NCBI GenBank assembly: GCA_040507225.1
Contig: JBEVVG010000001.1
Span: 496,001 to 560,000 of the forward strand
DNA: 64,000 bases
Source of the DNA: Thiodiazotropha sp040507225
GTDB lineage: Bacteria > Pseudomonadota > Gammaproteobacteria > Chromatiales > Chromatiaceae
Reading direction: 5' to 3'
This document shows positions 46,046 to 54,582 of the stretch, one piece after another. The position numbers were made by a program, and so were the translations under genes. The notes under the pieces were generated by a model that was given only the letters and a program-made list of their open reading frames with translations, was not told where the DNA came from and searched no databases. How positions within the stretch are numbered: the stretch's first letter is position 1; each line of letters begins with the position of its first letter.

Positions 46046-46674
46046 TGAGGTTCGATCCTGCCTGCGAGCGTTGTCCAAGGCTCGCCGAATATCTGCATCA
46101 GGTACGTGAAGACTTTCCCACCTATCACGCTGCTCCGGTCGCGCCGTTCGGCGATCATGCCGCACGTCTGCTGGTGGTCGGTCTGGCGCCTGGCATGCAT
46201 GGCGCGAACGCAACCGGGCGACCGTTCACCGGGGATCACGCCGGAATTCTCCTGTATCAGACCCTCTTCGAGTTCGGGTTTTCCAATCAGCCCGGGTCCA
46301 GCGCCCGGGATGACGGCTTGCAACTGAGGGACTGCCGCATCACCAACGCCGTCAAGTGCCTGCCGCCGCAGAACAAACCGGTCGGACGGGAAATCAACGA
46401 GTGTAACGGCTTTCTGCAGCAGGAACTCAGCGAGATGCCCAAGGGTGCTGTGGTCGTAGCGCTGGGCTCCATTGCCCACCAGGCCGTGATCAAGGCACTG
46501 GGGCAACGGCAGAAGGCATTTCCCTTTGCTCACGCCGCCGAGCACAGGCTCGATGGCAAGCTCAGATTGATCGATTCCTACCATTGCAGCCGCTACAACA
46601 CGCAAACCGGACGATTGACCCCGCGAATGTTCCAGCGGGTTTTCAGACGCGCACGCAAACTGCTGGAGGGTTGA
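46045..46674 (+). CDS. Family 5 uracil-DNA glycosylase (UDGb-like)
   Basis: A 209-residue DNA glycosylase that removes uracil and related deaminated bases. Motif 1 is GLAPGMHGANATGRPFTGDH and motif 3 is IDSYHCSRYNTQTGRLT, both typical of UDG family 5, which differs from Ung. The cysteines at the N-terminus (CERCPRL) and in CRITNAVKCLPP would ligate a 4Fe-4S cluster. It starts on the last base of uvrY. Its insertion between uvrY and uvrC joins base-excision and nucleotide-excision genes. Confidence 0.92.
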   Translation: MRFDPACERCPRLAEYLHQVREDFPTYHAAPVAPFGDHAARLLVVGLAPGMHGANATGRPFTGDHAGILLYQTLFEFGFSNQPGSSARDDGLQLRDCRITNAVKCLPPQNKPVGREINECNGFLQQELSEMPKGAVVVALGSIAHQAVIKALGQRQKAFPFAHAAEHRLDGKLRLIDSYHCSRYNTQTGRLTPRMFQRVFRRARKLLEG

Positions 46675-46792
46675 ACAGCGCAGTACCCAGGCCGTTGCGG
46701 GTTAATCGTACCCGTCCTACACGCTATCATGATCCCATGAACGCCTATCATCCCAGCGTCCCGGTATCCTCGGCTCGCCACATGGACGCAAC

Positions 46793-48604
46793 ATGAGCCA
46801 GGGATTCGACCATGCCCGGTTTCTGAAAACACTGACCCCCCGACCCGGGGTCTACCGCATGCTGGGGGAGGACGGCAAGGTGCTGTATGTCGGCAAGGCG
46901 AAAAATCTCAAACGCCGGGTATCCAGTTACTTTACCCGCAGCCTGAATCGGCGTATCCAGGTGATGGTCTCGCAGATCGTGGATATCGAGATCGTCGCCA
47001 CCCACACTGAAGCCGAGGCGCTGATACTTGAAAACAATCTGATCAAGTCTCTGAAGCCCCGTTACAACATTCTCCTCAGGGACGACAAAAGCTACCCCTA
47101 CATCTACCTGTCGCTGGACCAGGACTTTCCCGCGCTGTCTTTCAAGCGCGGCGCGCGAACCGGCAAGGGGCGTTATTTCGGTCCCTATCCGAGTGCCGGT
47201 TCGACCCGTGAAACCCTGCAGTTGATGCAGAAGCTGTTTCCGGTGAGACAGTGCGAGGACAGCTTCTACCGAAACCGATCCAGGCCCTGTCTGCAGTACC
47301 AGATCAAACGCTGCACCGCACCCTGTGTGGGTCTGGTGTCAGAAGCGGCGTACGCCGAGGATGTGCAGCATGCGATTCTATTCCTGGAAGGCAAGACCAA
47401 TCAGGTGGTCGATGAGTTGATCAAGCGTATGGAGGAGGCCGCGAAGATCCTCGCCTATGAGGAGGCAGCCCGCTACCGGGACCAGATCAAGAGTCTCAGA
47501 CGCACCCAGGAGCGACAGTATGTCAGTGGTGAAGCCGGGGACCTGGATATCGTGGCTTTGGCCAAACGGGGTAGCACCGCCTGTATTCAGGTGTTTTTCA
47601 TCCGTTCCGGGAGAAATCTGGGAAACAAACCGTTCTATCCGTCGATCCCCGCCGGTTCCGATAATCGGGCGGTGCTCTCCGCATTCGTTTCACAGTATTA
47701 CCTGGATAAACCGGTGCCCAATGAGTTGATCCTCAATCTTGAACTTGAGGATCGCGCGCTGCTCGAGGAGGTATTGAGCCGTCAGGCTCAAAGACAGGTC
47801 AGGTTGAGTCACCGGGTCAGGGGAGAGCGGGCGCGCTGGCAGAAGATGGCGGTCAGCAATGCCAGTCTGGCGCTCCAGGCGCGTATCCACGCCAATACCG
47901 ACATGGAACAGCGATTGGGTGCGCTGCAACAGGTTCTGGGGCTCGAAGCGACGCCTGAGCGGATGGAGTGCTTCGATATCAGCCATACAAGGGGAGAGTC
48001 CACAGTGGGTTCCTGCGTGGTGTTCAACCAGGATGGACCACTGAAGTCCGATTATCGGCGTTATAACATCGAAGGGGTGACATCCGGTGATGACTATGCC
48101 GCGATGGCCCAGGTGCTGGAGCGGCGCTATCAGCGCATCAAGAAAGGGGAGGTGCCCCTGCCTGACCTGTTGTTCATCGATGGTGGCAAAGGGCAGTTGA
48201 GCCGTGTCAACGAACGGCTCCAGGAACTGGGGATTTCCGGATTGACCCTGGTGGGTGTCGCCAAGGGTGCGGATCGCAAAGCCGGAATGGAACGGCTGTT
48301 CTTGTTGGGGCAGGGGGCACCGATTATACTGCCCCCTGATTCTCCGGCACTGCACCTCATCCAGCAGATACGGGATGAGGCCCATCGTTTTGCCATCACC
48401 GCGCATCGCCAGCGGCGGGCAAAAACCCGGCAGCACTCCGTTCTCGAAGAGATACCGGGCATCGGACCCAAGCGACGTCAAAGGCTGATGAAGCAGTTCG
48501 GGGGACTACAGGAACTTTCCCGGGCGGGGATCGAGGATATCGCCCGGGTGGAGGGCGTCAGCTTCTCATTGGCGGAGCAGATCTACCGTGCCTTCCACGA
48601 CTGA
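46793..48604 (+). CDS. uvrC: UvrC, excinuclease ABC subunit C
   Basis: A 603-residue dual incision nuclease of nucleotide-excision repair. The N-terminal GIY-YIG domain (RPGVYRM and VLYVGKAKNLKRRV) makes the 3' cut; a UVR segment near 200-235 binds UvrB; the RNase H-like domain (FDISHTRGESTVGSCVVF, LLFIDGGKGQLSR) makes the 5' cut; tandem HhH motifs close the protein (LEEIPGIGPKRRQRLM). Length is standard. pgsA follows by 33 bp. Confidence 0.97.
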   Translation: MSQGFDHARFLKTLTPRPGVYRMLGEDGKVLYVGKAKNLKRRVSSYFTRSLNRRIQVMVSQIVDIEIVATHTEAEALILENNLIKSLKPRYNILLRDDKSYPYIYLSLDQDFPALSFKRGARTGKGRYFGPYPSAGSTRETLQLMQKLFPVRQCEDSFYRNRSRPCLQYQIKRCTAPCVGLVSEAAYAEDVQHAILFLEGKTNQVVDELIKRMEEAAKILAYEEAARYRDQIKSLRRTQERQYVSGEAGDLDIVALAKRGSTACIQVFFIRSGRNLGNKPFYPSIPAGSDNRAVLSAFVSQYYLDKPVPNELILNLELEDRALLEEVLSRQAQRQVRLSHRVRGERARWQKMAVSNASLALQARIHANTDMEQRLGALQQVLGLEATPERMECFDISHTRGESTVGSCVVFNQDGPLKSDYRRYNIEGVTSGDDYAAMAQVLERRYQRIKKGEVPLPDLLFIDGGKGQLSRVNERLQELGISGLTLVGVAKGADRKAGMERLFLLGQGAPIILPPDSPALHLIQQIRDEAHRFAITAHRQRRAKTRQHSVLEEIPGIGPKRRQRLMKQFGGLQELSRAGIEDIARVEGVSFSLAEQIYRAFHD

Positions 48605-48637
48605 ATCCACGACGGGGCGCCATCCTGAGAGGTAATT

Positions 48638-49234
48638 ATGTGGAACATCCCCAACATACTGACACTCTTGCGAATCGTGCTGGTGCCAGTGTTCGTGTTG
48701 CTGTTCTACCTCCCGGTGGAGTGGGCCAGATTCAGTTGCGCGCTGGTGTTTTCGGTGGCCGCCCTGACCGATTGGCTGGATGGCTATCTGGCCAGAAAAT
48801 GGGGCCAGGTATCCCCCCTCGGCGCGTTTCTCGATCCGGTCGCCGATAAACTCATGGTGGCGGTGTCCCTGCTGCTGCTGGTTCAATCGGAACCCACACC
48901 GGCCCTGGCGATCCCCGCCGCTGTGATCATTGGGAGGGAGATCACCATCTCCGCCCTGCGCGAGTGGATGGCGGAAATCGGCGCCCGCGCCATGGTCGCG
49001 GTCTCAATGATCGGAAAATTCAAGACGGCTGTTCAGATGGTGGCGATCCTGCTGCTCATCTACGATGAACCGCTCTGGGGCATCCCGATCTACACGGTTG
49101 GTTTCGTGCTGCTGTATGTCGCAGCGATACTCACCCTCTGGTCGATGGTGCTGTACATTCGCGCGGCCTGGCCCAGTCTGCTGGGGGAACGACAGGTCAG
49201 CGGCAGTCTGGAACGACAGGATCCGGAGGATTGA
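48638..49234 (+). CDS. pgsA: PgsA, CDP-diacylglycerol-glycerol-3-phosphate phosphatidyltransferase
   Basis: A 198-residue membrane enzyme for the committed step to phosphatidylglycerol and cardiolipin. The CDP-alcohol phosphotransferase signature DG(x)2AR(x)8G(x)3D(x)3D is seen as DGYLARKWGQVSPLGAFLDP. About five or six helices are present. It follows uvrC as in E. coli. Its C-terminal tail is hydrophilic. Confidence 0.96.
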   Translation: MWNIPNILTLLRIVLVPVFVLLFYLPVEWARFSCALVFSVAALTDWLDGYLARKWGQVSPLGAFLDPVADKLMVAVSLLLLVQSEPTPALAIPAAVIIGREITISALREWMAEIGARAMVAVSMIGKFKTAVQMVAILLLIYDEPLWGIPIYTVGFVLLYVAAILTLWSMVLYIRAAWPSLLGERQVSGSLERQDPED

Positions 49235-49571
49235 ACTTTGCAGGGCGGCAATCCCGAACTAGCCTTCTAATAAGAGACGACTTGAATTGCAGGGTCTGCA
49301 GTCTGAGCCGAATTTCATCAAACTGTCAGGGGAACATGTGCAACAGCGCCAATGGATTGCCTCTGACACCGGACCCGGGCGTCAATCCCGGGTCTTACAG
49401 CCGCTACCCGAAGGCCAGGGACTGTTTCGCCCCGGGGGGGCATTCGCTCATCTGGCCGGGTCCCGGTCGGGCTCAGTGCGGATCCCCGGGCCTGCGGTCA
49501 GCCCCGGCAGAGTGCTAGGGATCAGAGTTAACCGTTACCAGAGTCAACAGAACCGAAGTGGGAGGTTCGTC
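49235..49571 (+). other. Gene-free interval between pgsA and the Hsp20-like gene
   Basis: This is 337 bp with no supported gene. GACCCGGG (49372-49379) and CCCGGGTC (49387-49394) form an 8-bp hairpin with a 7-nt loop and may terminate the uvrC-pgsA transcript. A run of seven G at about 49434-49440 lies further on. A ribosome site GGGAGG (49560-49565) serves the next gene. Confidence 0.5.
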
Positions 49572-50009
49572 ATGCGTAGGATCATCCGTTTCTCATGTGT
49601 GGTCGCCGCGGCGTTGCTTGCGGCTCAGGTCCAGGCACAACCACCGGCCGATTACCCCGGCGCGGCCCCGTATTCGGCGAGGCCATACATGGACCGGGGC
49701 GTGGGATTTTCCCAGCGACAAGGGATTCGTTTCGCCCGGGACCAGGATGAAACGGGCTATCATCTGCGTATTGACACCCAGGGCTATACCCCGGACGCCA
49801 TAGAGGTCAGGATTGAAGGGCCTTACCTGGTGGTTCAGAACCAGCAATCACAACGTTTGGAGAATCGCTCGGAACGTGGCTACAGCGTCACTTCCCACGC
49901 CTCATCCTTCAAGCGTCGTTTCAGAATACCCCGGAATGCGGATGTGGCTGCGATGAGCCGGGAAGAGTCTGAGGACCGTCTGGTGATTACCCTGCCTTAC
50001 CGCCGTTGA
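49572..50009 (+). CDS. Exported Hsp20/alpha-crystallin-like protein
   Basis: A 145-residue protein with an N-terminal signal peptide (MRRIIRFSCVVAAALLAAQV, cleavage likely after QAQ or AQA near residue 23) and an alpha-crystallin-type beta domain (about 60-140: YHLRIDTQGYTPDAIEVRI, GPYLVVQNQQ, SFKRRFRIPRNADV, ESEDRLVITLP). Small heat-shock proteins are normally cytosolic; the export signal would place this one in the periplasm. The frame is open further upstream, but MRRII with GGGAGG is the natural start. The role is inferred from fold only. Confidence 0.82.
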   Translation: MRRIIRFSCVVAAALLAAQVQAQPPADYPGAAPYSARPYMDRGVGFSQRQGIRFARDQDETGYHLRIDTQGYTPDAIEVRIEGPYLVVQNQQSQRLENRSERGYSVTSHASSFKRRFRIPRNADVAAMSREESEDRLVITLPYRR

Positions 50010-51030
50010 GCCTGCTGGTTTAGTAAGGGTGACGGGCTCGGTTTCTGATCGCCAAACGGGTGGGCCGAACTCCTTCTCGACCAAGGGCTAGTTCGACGAC
50101 ACTACCGATAGATTATGCAAGAGCCCGGGGATTGTGCCCACCTGCTTGTGGATCAAAAGCCCGTATATCGTTGCGGGCTTTTTTATTTGTGAAAGTCTAT
50201 CAATTCAGTAATCGCGATAGACTCTGTGTATATCGTGCATGATTTGCGAATGGTGGAAATGTATCTGTATTGAGGCGAGGCCCAGATTGGGTGCCTCGGT
50301 ACCCTTCTTGCGGGTCTTATGGCCCAGGCTCCACGCTGCTCGGGGCGAGGCAGAAAATCAACACTTGAATGATTTACTGGTCTGGAATGACAAAACCCCT
50401 CGGGGTCTACGACCGTCCGGCTCCAATTGCCATGGGTGGTTCAGTCCGCGAGGGGTCTCACTGGGAGAGTAGCTACAGGCCAAGAACTCGTCAACGGGTC
50501 CATGGCTGATTACCGAGTTCGAAGTAGACTCAGCGCAGACCACCGGGAGTATCGGCGGCGATGGTCCTATTGGCTCTGAGCCTCCCTCAGAACAGAGCGC
50601 TAAGTCTATTAACAGCATCAACCTATAAGAAAAGGCCCACCAACTTTTATCCGGGTTAGAAGCCCGGGGTGCTGGCGAGCCTTCTGGGGTGATGGAAGAT
50701 TCCAAAACCCTCTGACGAAGTATAGGCGCAAATGATAACGCCCTCAATGTGTCGGTCTTCTGCCTCTGCGGGCCGATAGTTAAAAAATCTGTACAGGTGA
50801 ATCCAAACATTGACCCTTACGGGCGATGATCCGATGCGTGGCTCATGTTCTATGGGATCGGTTTGCGGGTACCCCGCTGAGTTTCGATTGAAGGGGTGAT
50901 ATTAGCCCGCTCACAAAATATGTCGCCTTTAGTCGCAGCGTGCCCGCCAGCAGCAAGCCATCATAACGCCACTGCAGCCCTCCGATTGTGGGGGAAAGGC
51001 GCACAGGATGAGAGATATGAATCAAGGGGA
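50010..51030. other. About 1 kb without an intact gene, flanking tRNA-Leu
   Basis: No complete protein gene is supported. A plus-strand stretch at about 50473-50625 reads as coding-like in one frame (LITEFEVDSAQTTGS, DGPIGSEPPSEQSAKSI) and ends in TAA, but is preceded by an in-frame stop, suggesting a decayed gene. Near 50395-50456 an ACCCC arm can pair with either of two GGGGTCT copies (50402-50408, 50452-50458). The minus-strand 150-codon frame has no recognisable domain. The region lies 3' of tRNA-Leu, the side integrating elements use. Confidence 0.4.
50156..50184 (+). terminator. Rho-independent terminator after the Hsp20-like gene
   Basis: AAAGCCCG (50156-50163) and CGGGCTTT (50174-50181), 10-nt loop, with further T residues to about 50184. 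This is a standard intrinsic terminator, 147 nt after the Hsp20-like stop, leaving a long 3' UTR. Confidence 0.85.
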
Positions 51031-51117
51031 TGGTGCCCGGGGCCGGAATCGAACCGGCACGACCCGAAGGTCGAGAGATTTTAAGTCTCTTGCGTCTACC
51101 AATTTCGCCACCCGGGC
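51031..51117 (-). tRNA. tRNA-Leu (anticodon UAA)
   Basis: An 87-nt class II tRNA. Acceptor stem GCCCGGG/CCCGGGC with encoded CCA, anticodon loop CTTAAAA giving TAA, a long variable arm (CTCGACCTTCGGGTCG) and a T arm with GTTCGATT-type loop. It reads UUA and UUG. It is the last of three co-directional tRNAs, in the same order as E. coli glyW-cysT-leuZ. Confidence 0.97.
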
Positions 51118-51387
51118 AGAAACTCTGCATGCCTAAGCGGGTTATCACTGAAACGTGGGAAAATAGACTGATTGCGTCCTGACTCCCGCTCAGCGATCAG
51201 GCCGGAGTGAACGACCCGTCACAAGACATGTCCCTTCCGCTGACTGTCCGATGTGATCGAATCGAGTCGTTAACGTGTTGCATTGGAGATTGGGAATTCG
51301 ATCCGCTGCTTGAACGATCGTTACACGGCCCGATTGGGGCCGGTATTCAACCGGTTTCAAATTCAGTGAAACACGCTTTGCTTGGAA

Positions 51388-51461
51388 TGGAGGCTGAGCC
51401 CGGAATCGAACCGAGGTCCACGGCTTTGCAGGCCGCTGCATAACCACTCTGCCACTCAGCC
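51388..51461 (-). tRNA. tRNA-Cys (anticodon GCA)
   Basis: A 74-nt tRNA. Acceptor GGCTGAG/CTCAGCC, discriminator T with encoded CCA, anticodon loop CTGCAAA giving GCA, and T loop GGTTCGATTCC. The discriminator U73 is the main identity element for Cys. It sits between tRNA-Gly and tRNA-Leu; the 270-bp spacer to tRNA-Leu is long for this cluster. Confidence 0.97.
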
Positions 51462-51554
51462 ATAAGTTATGTCCGGCATTCTATCACCGATTGACGATGA
51501 TTCGAATCGACACATAAAAAAGCCCCGGTGGTGCCGAGGCGTCTTTATTGGATT

Positions 51555-51630
<76 letters not shown>

Positions 51631-51647
51631 GTCATCAAGAAGGGCGT

Positions 51648-51675
51648 ATTTTAGCTACACTTGAGCGCCTGTCAA
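51648..51675 (-). promoter_or_regulatory. Strong sigma-70 promoter for the tRNA cluster
   Basis: On the minus strand a consensus -35 TTGACA (51675-51670) and -10 TAAAAT (51653-51648) are spaced by 16 bp. The discriminator (ACGCCC) is GC-rich, as in stringently controlled stable-RNA promoters. Transcription would start near 51641, just before tRNA-Gly. Confidence 0.85.
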
Positions 51676-51778
51676 CCTTTTCTGTGTCAGCGGAATCAAT
51701 TGATCCATACGTGTCACAATTCACGCTGAGTGCACCCGGATTCATTGTTATGGGCATCAGCGAACCAGGCCCCATCAT

Positions 51779-52915
51779 ATGATGCAGATTGATTTTCACA
51801 CGTCCATCGATGCGATTGATGCGCCCGAATGGAATTGCCTGGTCAGTGATGACAACCCATTCCTGCGCCATGAATTTCTTGCCGCGCTGGAACATCATGG
51901 CTGTGTCGGTGAGCGCTTCGGCTGGTTGCCGACACATCTGAGCGTGCGTCAATCGGGCCGCCTGATCGGTGTCTCTCCCCTCTACTTCAAACACAACTCC
52001 TATGGTGAGTTTGTTTTTGACCATGCCTGGGCGGACGCCTACCGGCAAAACGGTCTCGCTTACTTCCCGAAACTGGTCAGTGCGATCCCCTATACCCCGG
52101 CCACCGGCAGTCGTTTGCTGATCGCACCGGATGTGGATGCCCAGGCTGTTCGGGAGCAAATGATCGCTTCCGTGCGGGCACTGACGAGTCGCTCTGGCGC
52201 GTCTTCACTGCACTGGTTGTTTCCACCGCTGGAGGAGGCTGAGGCGTTTACCTCGGCAGGCCTTTCCGAGCGCCTGGGCGTGCAGTTTCACTGGCACAAT
52301 CCGGGTTACGCGGATTTTGAACAGTTTCTTGCGGAACTGACCACCAAACGAAGAAAAAACATACGCCAGGAACGGCGTAAGGTAAAAGACGCGGGTCTGC
52401 GACTGCGACGGATTCCCGGGAACGAAGTCACTCCCGAGGAGTGGCGACTGTTCGAGCGGTTCTATCGAAAAACCTTCGAAGAGCGATACAGCCTGCCAAC
52501 CCTCAACCTGGGTTTTTTTCAGGAGATCGGCCAGACACTGGGCCGTCAGGTGGTTCTGGTGCTGGCCTACGAGGGCGCGCATTGCATCGCCGGCGCCTTG
52601 CTGTATCGCAGTCGCGATGTCCTATACGGACGTCACTGGGGCGGCATCAGTCATCATGACAGTCTGCATTTCGAAGCCTGCTACTACCAGGGTATCGAAT
52701 ATGCAATTGCCGAGGGGTTGCGGGTATTCGAGCCCGGAGCACAGGGAGAGCACAAGATCTGGCGAGGATTCCTGCCCACCTTGACCCGCTCCTATCACTG
52801 GATCGAGCATCCCGGTTTCCGCCAGGGTATCGACAATTTCCTGTCTCAGGAGACCCCCGCCGTACTCGATTATTACCGCACTCTGCACTCGAGCAATCCC
52901 TTCAAAAACACCTAA
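51779..52915 (+). CDS. GNAT/FemAB-like acyltransferase (COG3146 type)
   Basis: A 378-residue cytoplasmic protein with two GNAT-like halves. Visible are WNCLVSDDNPFLRHEFLAALE, VFDHAWADAYRQNGL and a basic LTTKRRKNIRQERRKV, patterns typical of the family once named peptidogalycan biosynthesis protein, followed by FEPGAQGEHKIWRGF. It probably transfers an acyl or aminoacyl group, but the substrate is unknown. ATG 51779 and ATG 51782 are both possible. It is divergent from the tRNAs and precedes iscR. Confidence 0.85.
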   Translation: MMQIDFHTSIDAIDAPEWNCLVSDDNPFLRHEFLAALEHHGCVGERFGWLPTHLSVRQSGRLIGVSPLYFKHNSYGEFVFDHAWADAYRQNGLAYFPKLVSAIPYTPATGSRLLIAPDVDAQAVREQMIASVRALTSRSGASSLHWLFPPLEEAEAFTSAGLSERLGVQFHWHNPGYADFEQFLAELTTKRRKNIRQERRKVKDAGLRLRRIPGNEVTPEEWRLFERFYRKTFEERYSLPTLNLGFFQEIGQTLGRQVVLVLAYEGAHCIAGALLYRSRDVLYGRHWGGISHHDSLHFEACYYQGIEYAIAEGLRVFEPGAQGEHKIWRGFLPTLTRSYHWIEHPGFRQGIDNFLSQETPAVLDYYRTLHSSNPFKNT

Positions 52916-52978
52916 CTAACTGTTTTAAGAGTAATTATAAATAAATTAAAAAAATTGTGCATTTTTCCCAAATAAATG

Positions 52979-53040
52979 TTGACTAAATTACTGAGTTAAT
53001 TTAGTCTGATTACCGAGTGATTTAGTAGGTAATTACATTT
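52979..53040 (+). promoter_or_regulatory. iscR promoter with two IscR type-1-like sites
   Basis: TTGACTAAATTACTGAGT (52979-52996) fits the type-1 IscR box that overlaps a -35 element in isc promoters. A second, weaker copy TTAGTCTGATTACCGAGT (53001-53018) follows 22 bp later, matching 11 of 18 bases. The preceding 60 bp is very AT-rich and could act as an UP element. Autorepression by [2Fe-2S]-IscR is the known mode of such sites. Confidence 0.6.
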
Positions 53041-53058
53041 ATACCCTGGAGGCATGAC

Positions 53059-53529
53059 ATGAGACTCTCAACCAAAGGTCGCTACGCTGTGACGGCAATG
53101 CTGGATCTTGCAATCAATGGTAAAAACGGACCCGTGACCCTGGCGGAAATTTCCGAGAACCAGGGAATTTCCCTCTCTTATCTGGAACAGCTGTTCGCAG
53201 CGCTGCGCGGTAAGGATCTGGTGCGCGGTGTCAGAGGGCCGGGCGGCGGTTATTATCTGGGCAAAAGCGCCGATGAGATTTCTATTGCCAACATCATCTG
53301 CGCCGTTGATGAATGGGTTGAATTCACCCGTTGCGGCGGTCGGCAGAATTGCAGTGGCGGCGCCCGCTGCCTGACCCACACCCTGTGGGATGACCTGAGT
53401 ACGGAAATCTTCAACTTCCTGGCGAACATCACCCTGGGTGACCTGGTGAAACGCAACCTGGGTAAGAAGACCGGTCAAGAGGACAATCCTCTGAGTGTTG
53501 TGGCGGATTCCCGCTCTGAAGCAGCCTGA
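53059..53529 (+). CDS. iscR: IscR, Rrf2-family iron-sulfur regulator
   Basis: A 156-residue DNA-binding protein. The winged helix (MRLSTKGRYAVTAMLDLAIN, GISLSYLEQLFAALR, GVRGPGGGYYL) and cluster ligands C92, C98, C104 with H107 match E. coli IscR numbering exactly. It senses [2Fe-2S] status and represses its own and isc genes. GGAGG at 53048-53052 sets the start. Unlike the usual iscRSUA order, no iscS follows: the next gene is prmB. Confidence 0.95.
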   Translation: MRLSTKGRYAVTAMLDLAINGKNGPVTLAEISENQGISLSYLEQLFAALRGKDLVRGVRGPGGGYYLGKSADEISIANIICAVDEWVEFTRCGGRQNCSGGARCLTHTLWDDLSTEIFNFLANITLGDLVKRNLGKKTGQEDNPLSVVADSRSEAA

Positions 53530-53558
53530 TACCCGCTTCGCACGCATCCGGGGCTAGA

Positions 53559-53590
53559 CAGCGGGGCGGCCGGTACCGGCCGCCCCGCTG
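53559..53590. terminator. 32-bp perfect palindrome after iscR
   Basis: A fully symmetric 32-bp sequence centred on GGTACC; as RNA it gives a 14-bp GC-rich stem with a 4-nt loop (CAGCGGGGCGGCCG is the left arm). No T tract follows. It probably ends or stabilises iscR mRNA; a protein-binding site is also possible. Confidence 0.6.
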
Positions 53591-53663
53591 ATGACCAACA
53601 GGTGAATTCCGATCTGAAAATCGGCTATCATTAGCGGTTTTCAGCCAGGGTATACCTGTTTCC

Positions 53664-54560
53664 GTGCAATCCCTCTGCTCCATCGCCGATCACATCCGCT
53701 GGGCCGCCAGCCGTTTCACGGAAGCCGGTCTGTTCTTCGGTCATGGCACCGATAATGCCCTGGACGAGGCGGCTGCATTGGTGTTGCATACGCTTCACCT
53801 GCCCCCTGATCTCTCCCCTGGCTGGTTCAACTGTCAGTTGACGGAAGAAGAACGCGGCCAGGTCATCGAGCGGATCAATCAACGTATCCAGCGACGCATT
53901 CCGCTTCCCTACCTGACGGGGGAGGCCTGGTTTGCCGGTCTGCCTTTTCTTGTCAATGAACATGTCCTGATTCCCCGTTCTCCGATGGCTGAACTGATTC
54001 AGCAGCAGTTCAGTCCGTGGGTCGACCCCGAGCGGGTCACCCGGGTACTCGACCTGTGCTGCGGCAGCGGCTGCATAGGTATTGCCAGTGCCGTGAATCT
54101 TCCGGATTGTCACGTCGACCTGGTGGATATCTCGCCCCAGGCGATCGCGGTCGCGCGTGAGAACGTGATCGCACATGCCGTCGAGGATCGGGTGACGGTG
54201 ATCGAATCGGACCTGTTTCAGACCCTGTCCGGGAAAAAATATGATTTGATACTCTCTAACCCGCCTTACGTGGGCGCCGCGGAAATGGCCACGCTTCCGC
54301 AGGAGTATCGGCATGAGCCGGTGCTCGCGCTGCAGGCGGAGGAGGACGGACTGGCGATCGTGAATCGCATCCTGCGACAGGCCCCTGAACATCTGGAACC
54401 TCAGGGCGCGCTCATCGTCGAAGTGGGAAACAGCGCGGATGCATTGACCCGACGCTATCCTGACGTCCCCTTCGTCTGGTTGGAGTTCAGCCAGGGCGGC
54501 GAGGGTGTGTTCGTGATCAGCGCCGAGGAACTTGCCGCCTTCAGGGACCGGTTTCATTAA
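53664..54560 (+). CDS. prmB: PrmB, 50S ribosomal protein L3 glutamine methyltransferase
   Basis: A 298-residue SAM-dependent enzyme that methylates a Gln of ribosomal protein L3. The catalytic motif SNPPYVG (NPPY), the SAM loop LDLCCGSGCIGIA and the N-terminal PLPYLTGEAWFAGLPF are typical; the HemK/PrmC release-factor enzymes share the fold, but LVNEHVLIPRSPMAELI is PrmB-like. It starts at GTG 53664. The stop lies 22 bp before the next gene. Confidence 0.93.
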   Translation: MQSLCSIADHIRWAASRFTEAGLFFGHGTDNALDEAAALVLHTLHLPPDLSPGWFNCQLTEEERGQVIERINQRIQRRIPLPYLTGEAWFAGLPFLVNEHVLIPRSPMAELIQQQFSPWVDPERVTRVLDLCCGSGCIGIASAVNLPDCHVDLVDISPQAIAVARENVIAHAVEDRVTVIESDLFQTLSGKKYDLILSNPPYVGAAEMATLPQEYRHEPVLALQAEEDGLAIVNRILRQAPEHLEPQGALIVEVGNSADALTRRYPDVPFVWLEFSQGGEGVFVISAEELAAFRDRFH

Positions 54561-54582
54561 ACGATTTTGAGATGCCAACACG

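Noticed and set aside
50392..50406. Minus-strand ACCCC-GA-GGGGT hairpin with short T run as a terminator
   Set aside because: The loop is only two bases; the true stem would be shorter and too weak to call.
50358..50810. 150-codon minus-strand frame in the gene-free region
   Set aside because: Pro/Ser-rich, no ribosome site or domain; reported only as part of the region.
50122..51117. Possible attachment-site duplication of the tRNA-Leu 3' end (GCCCGGGG at 50123 and near 50666)
   Set aside because: Only 8-9 matching bases of GC-rich sequence; no integrase or longer repeat, so chance similarity is likely.
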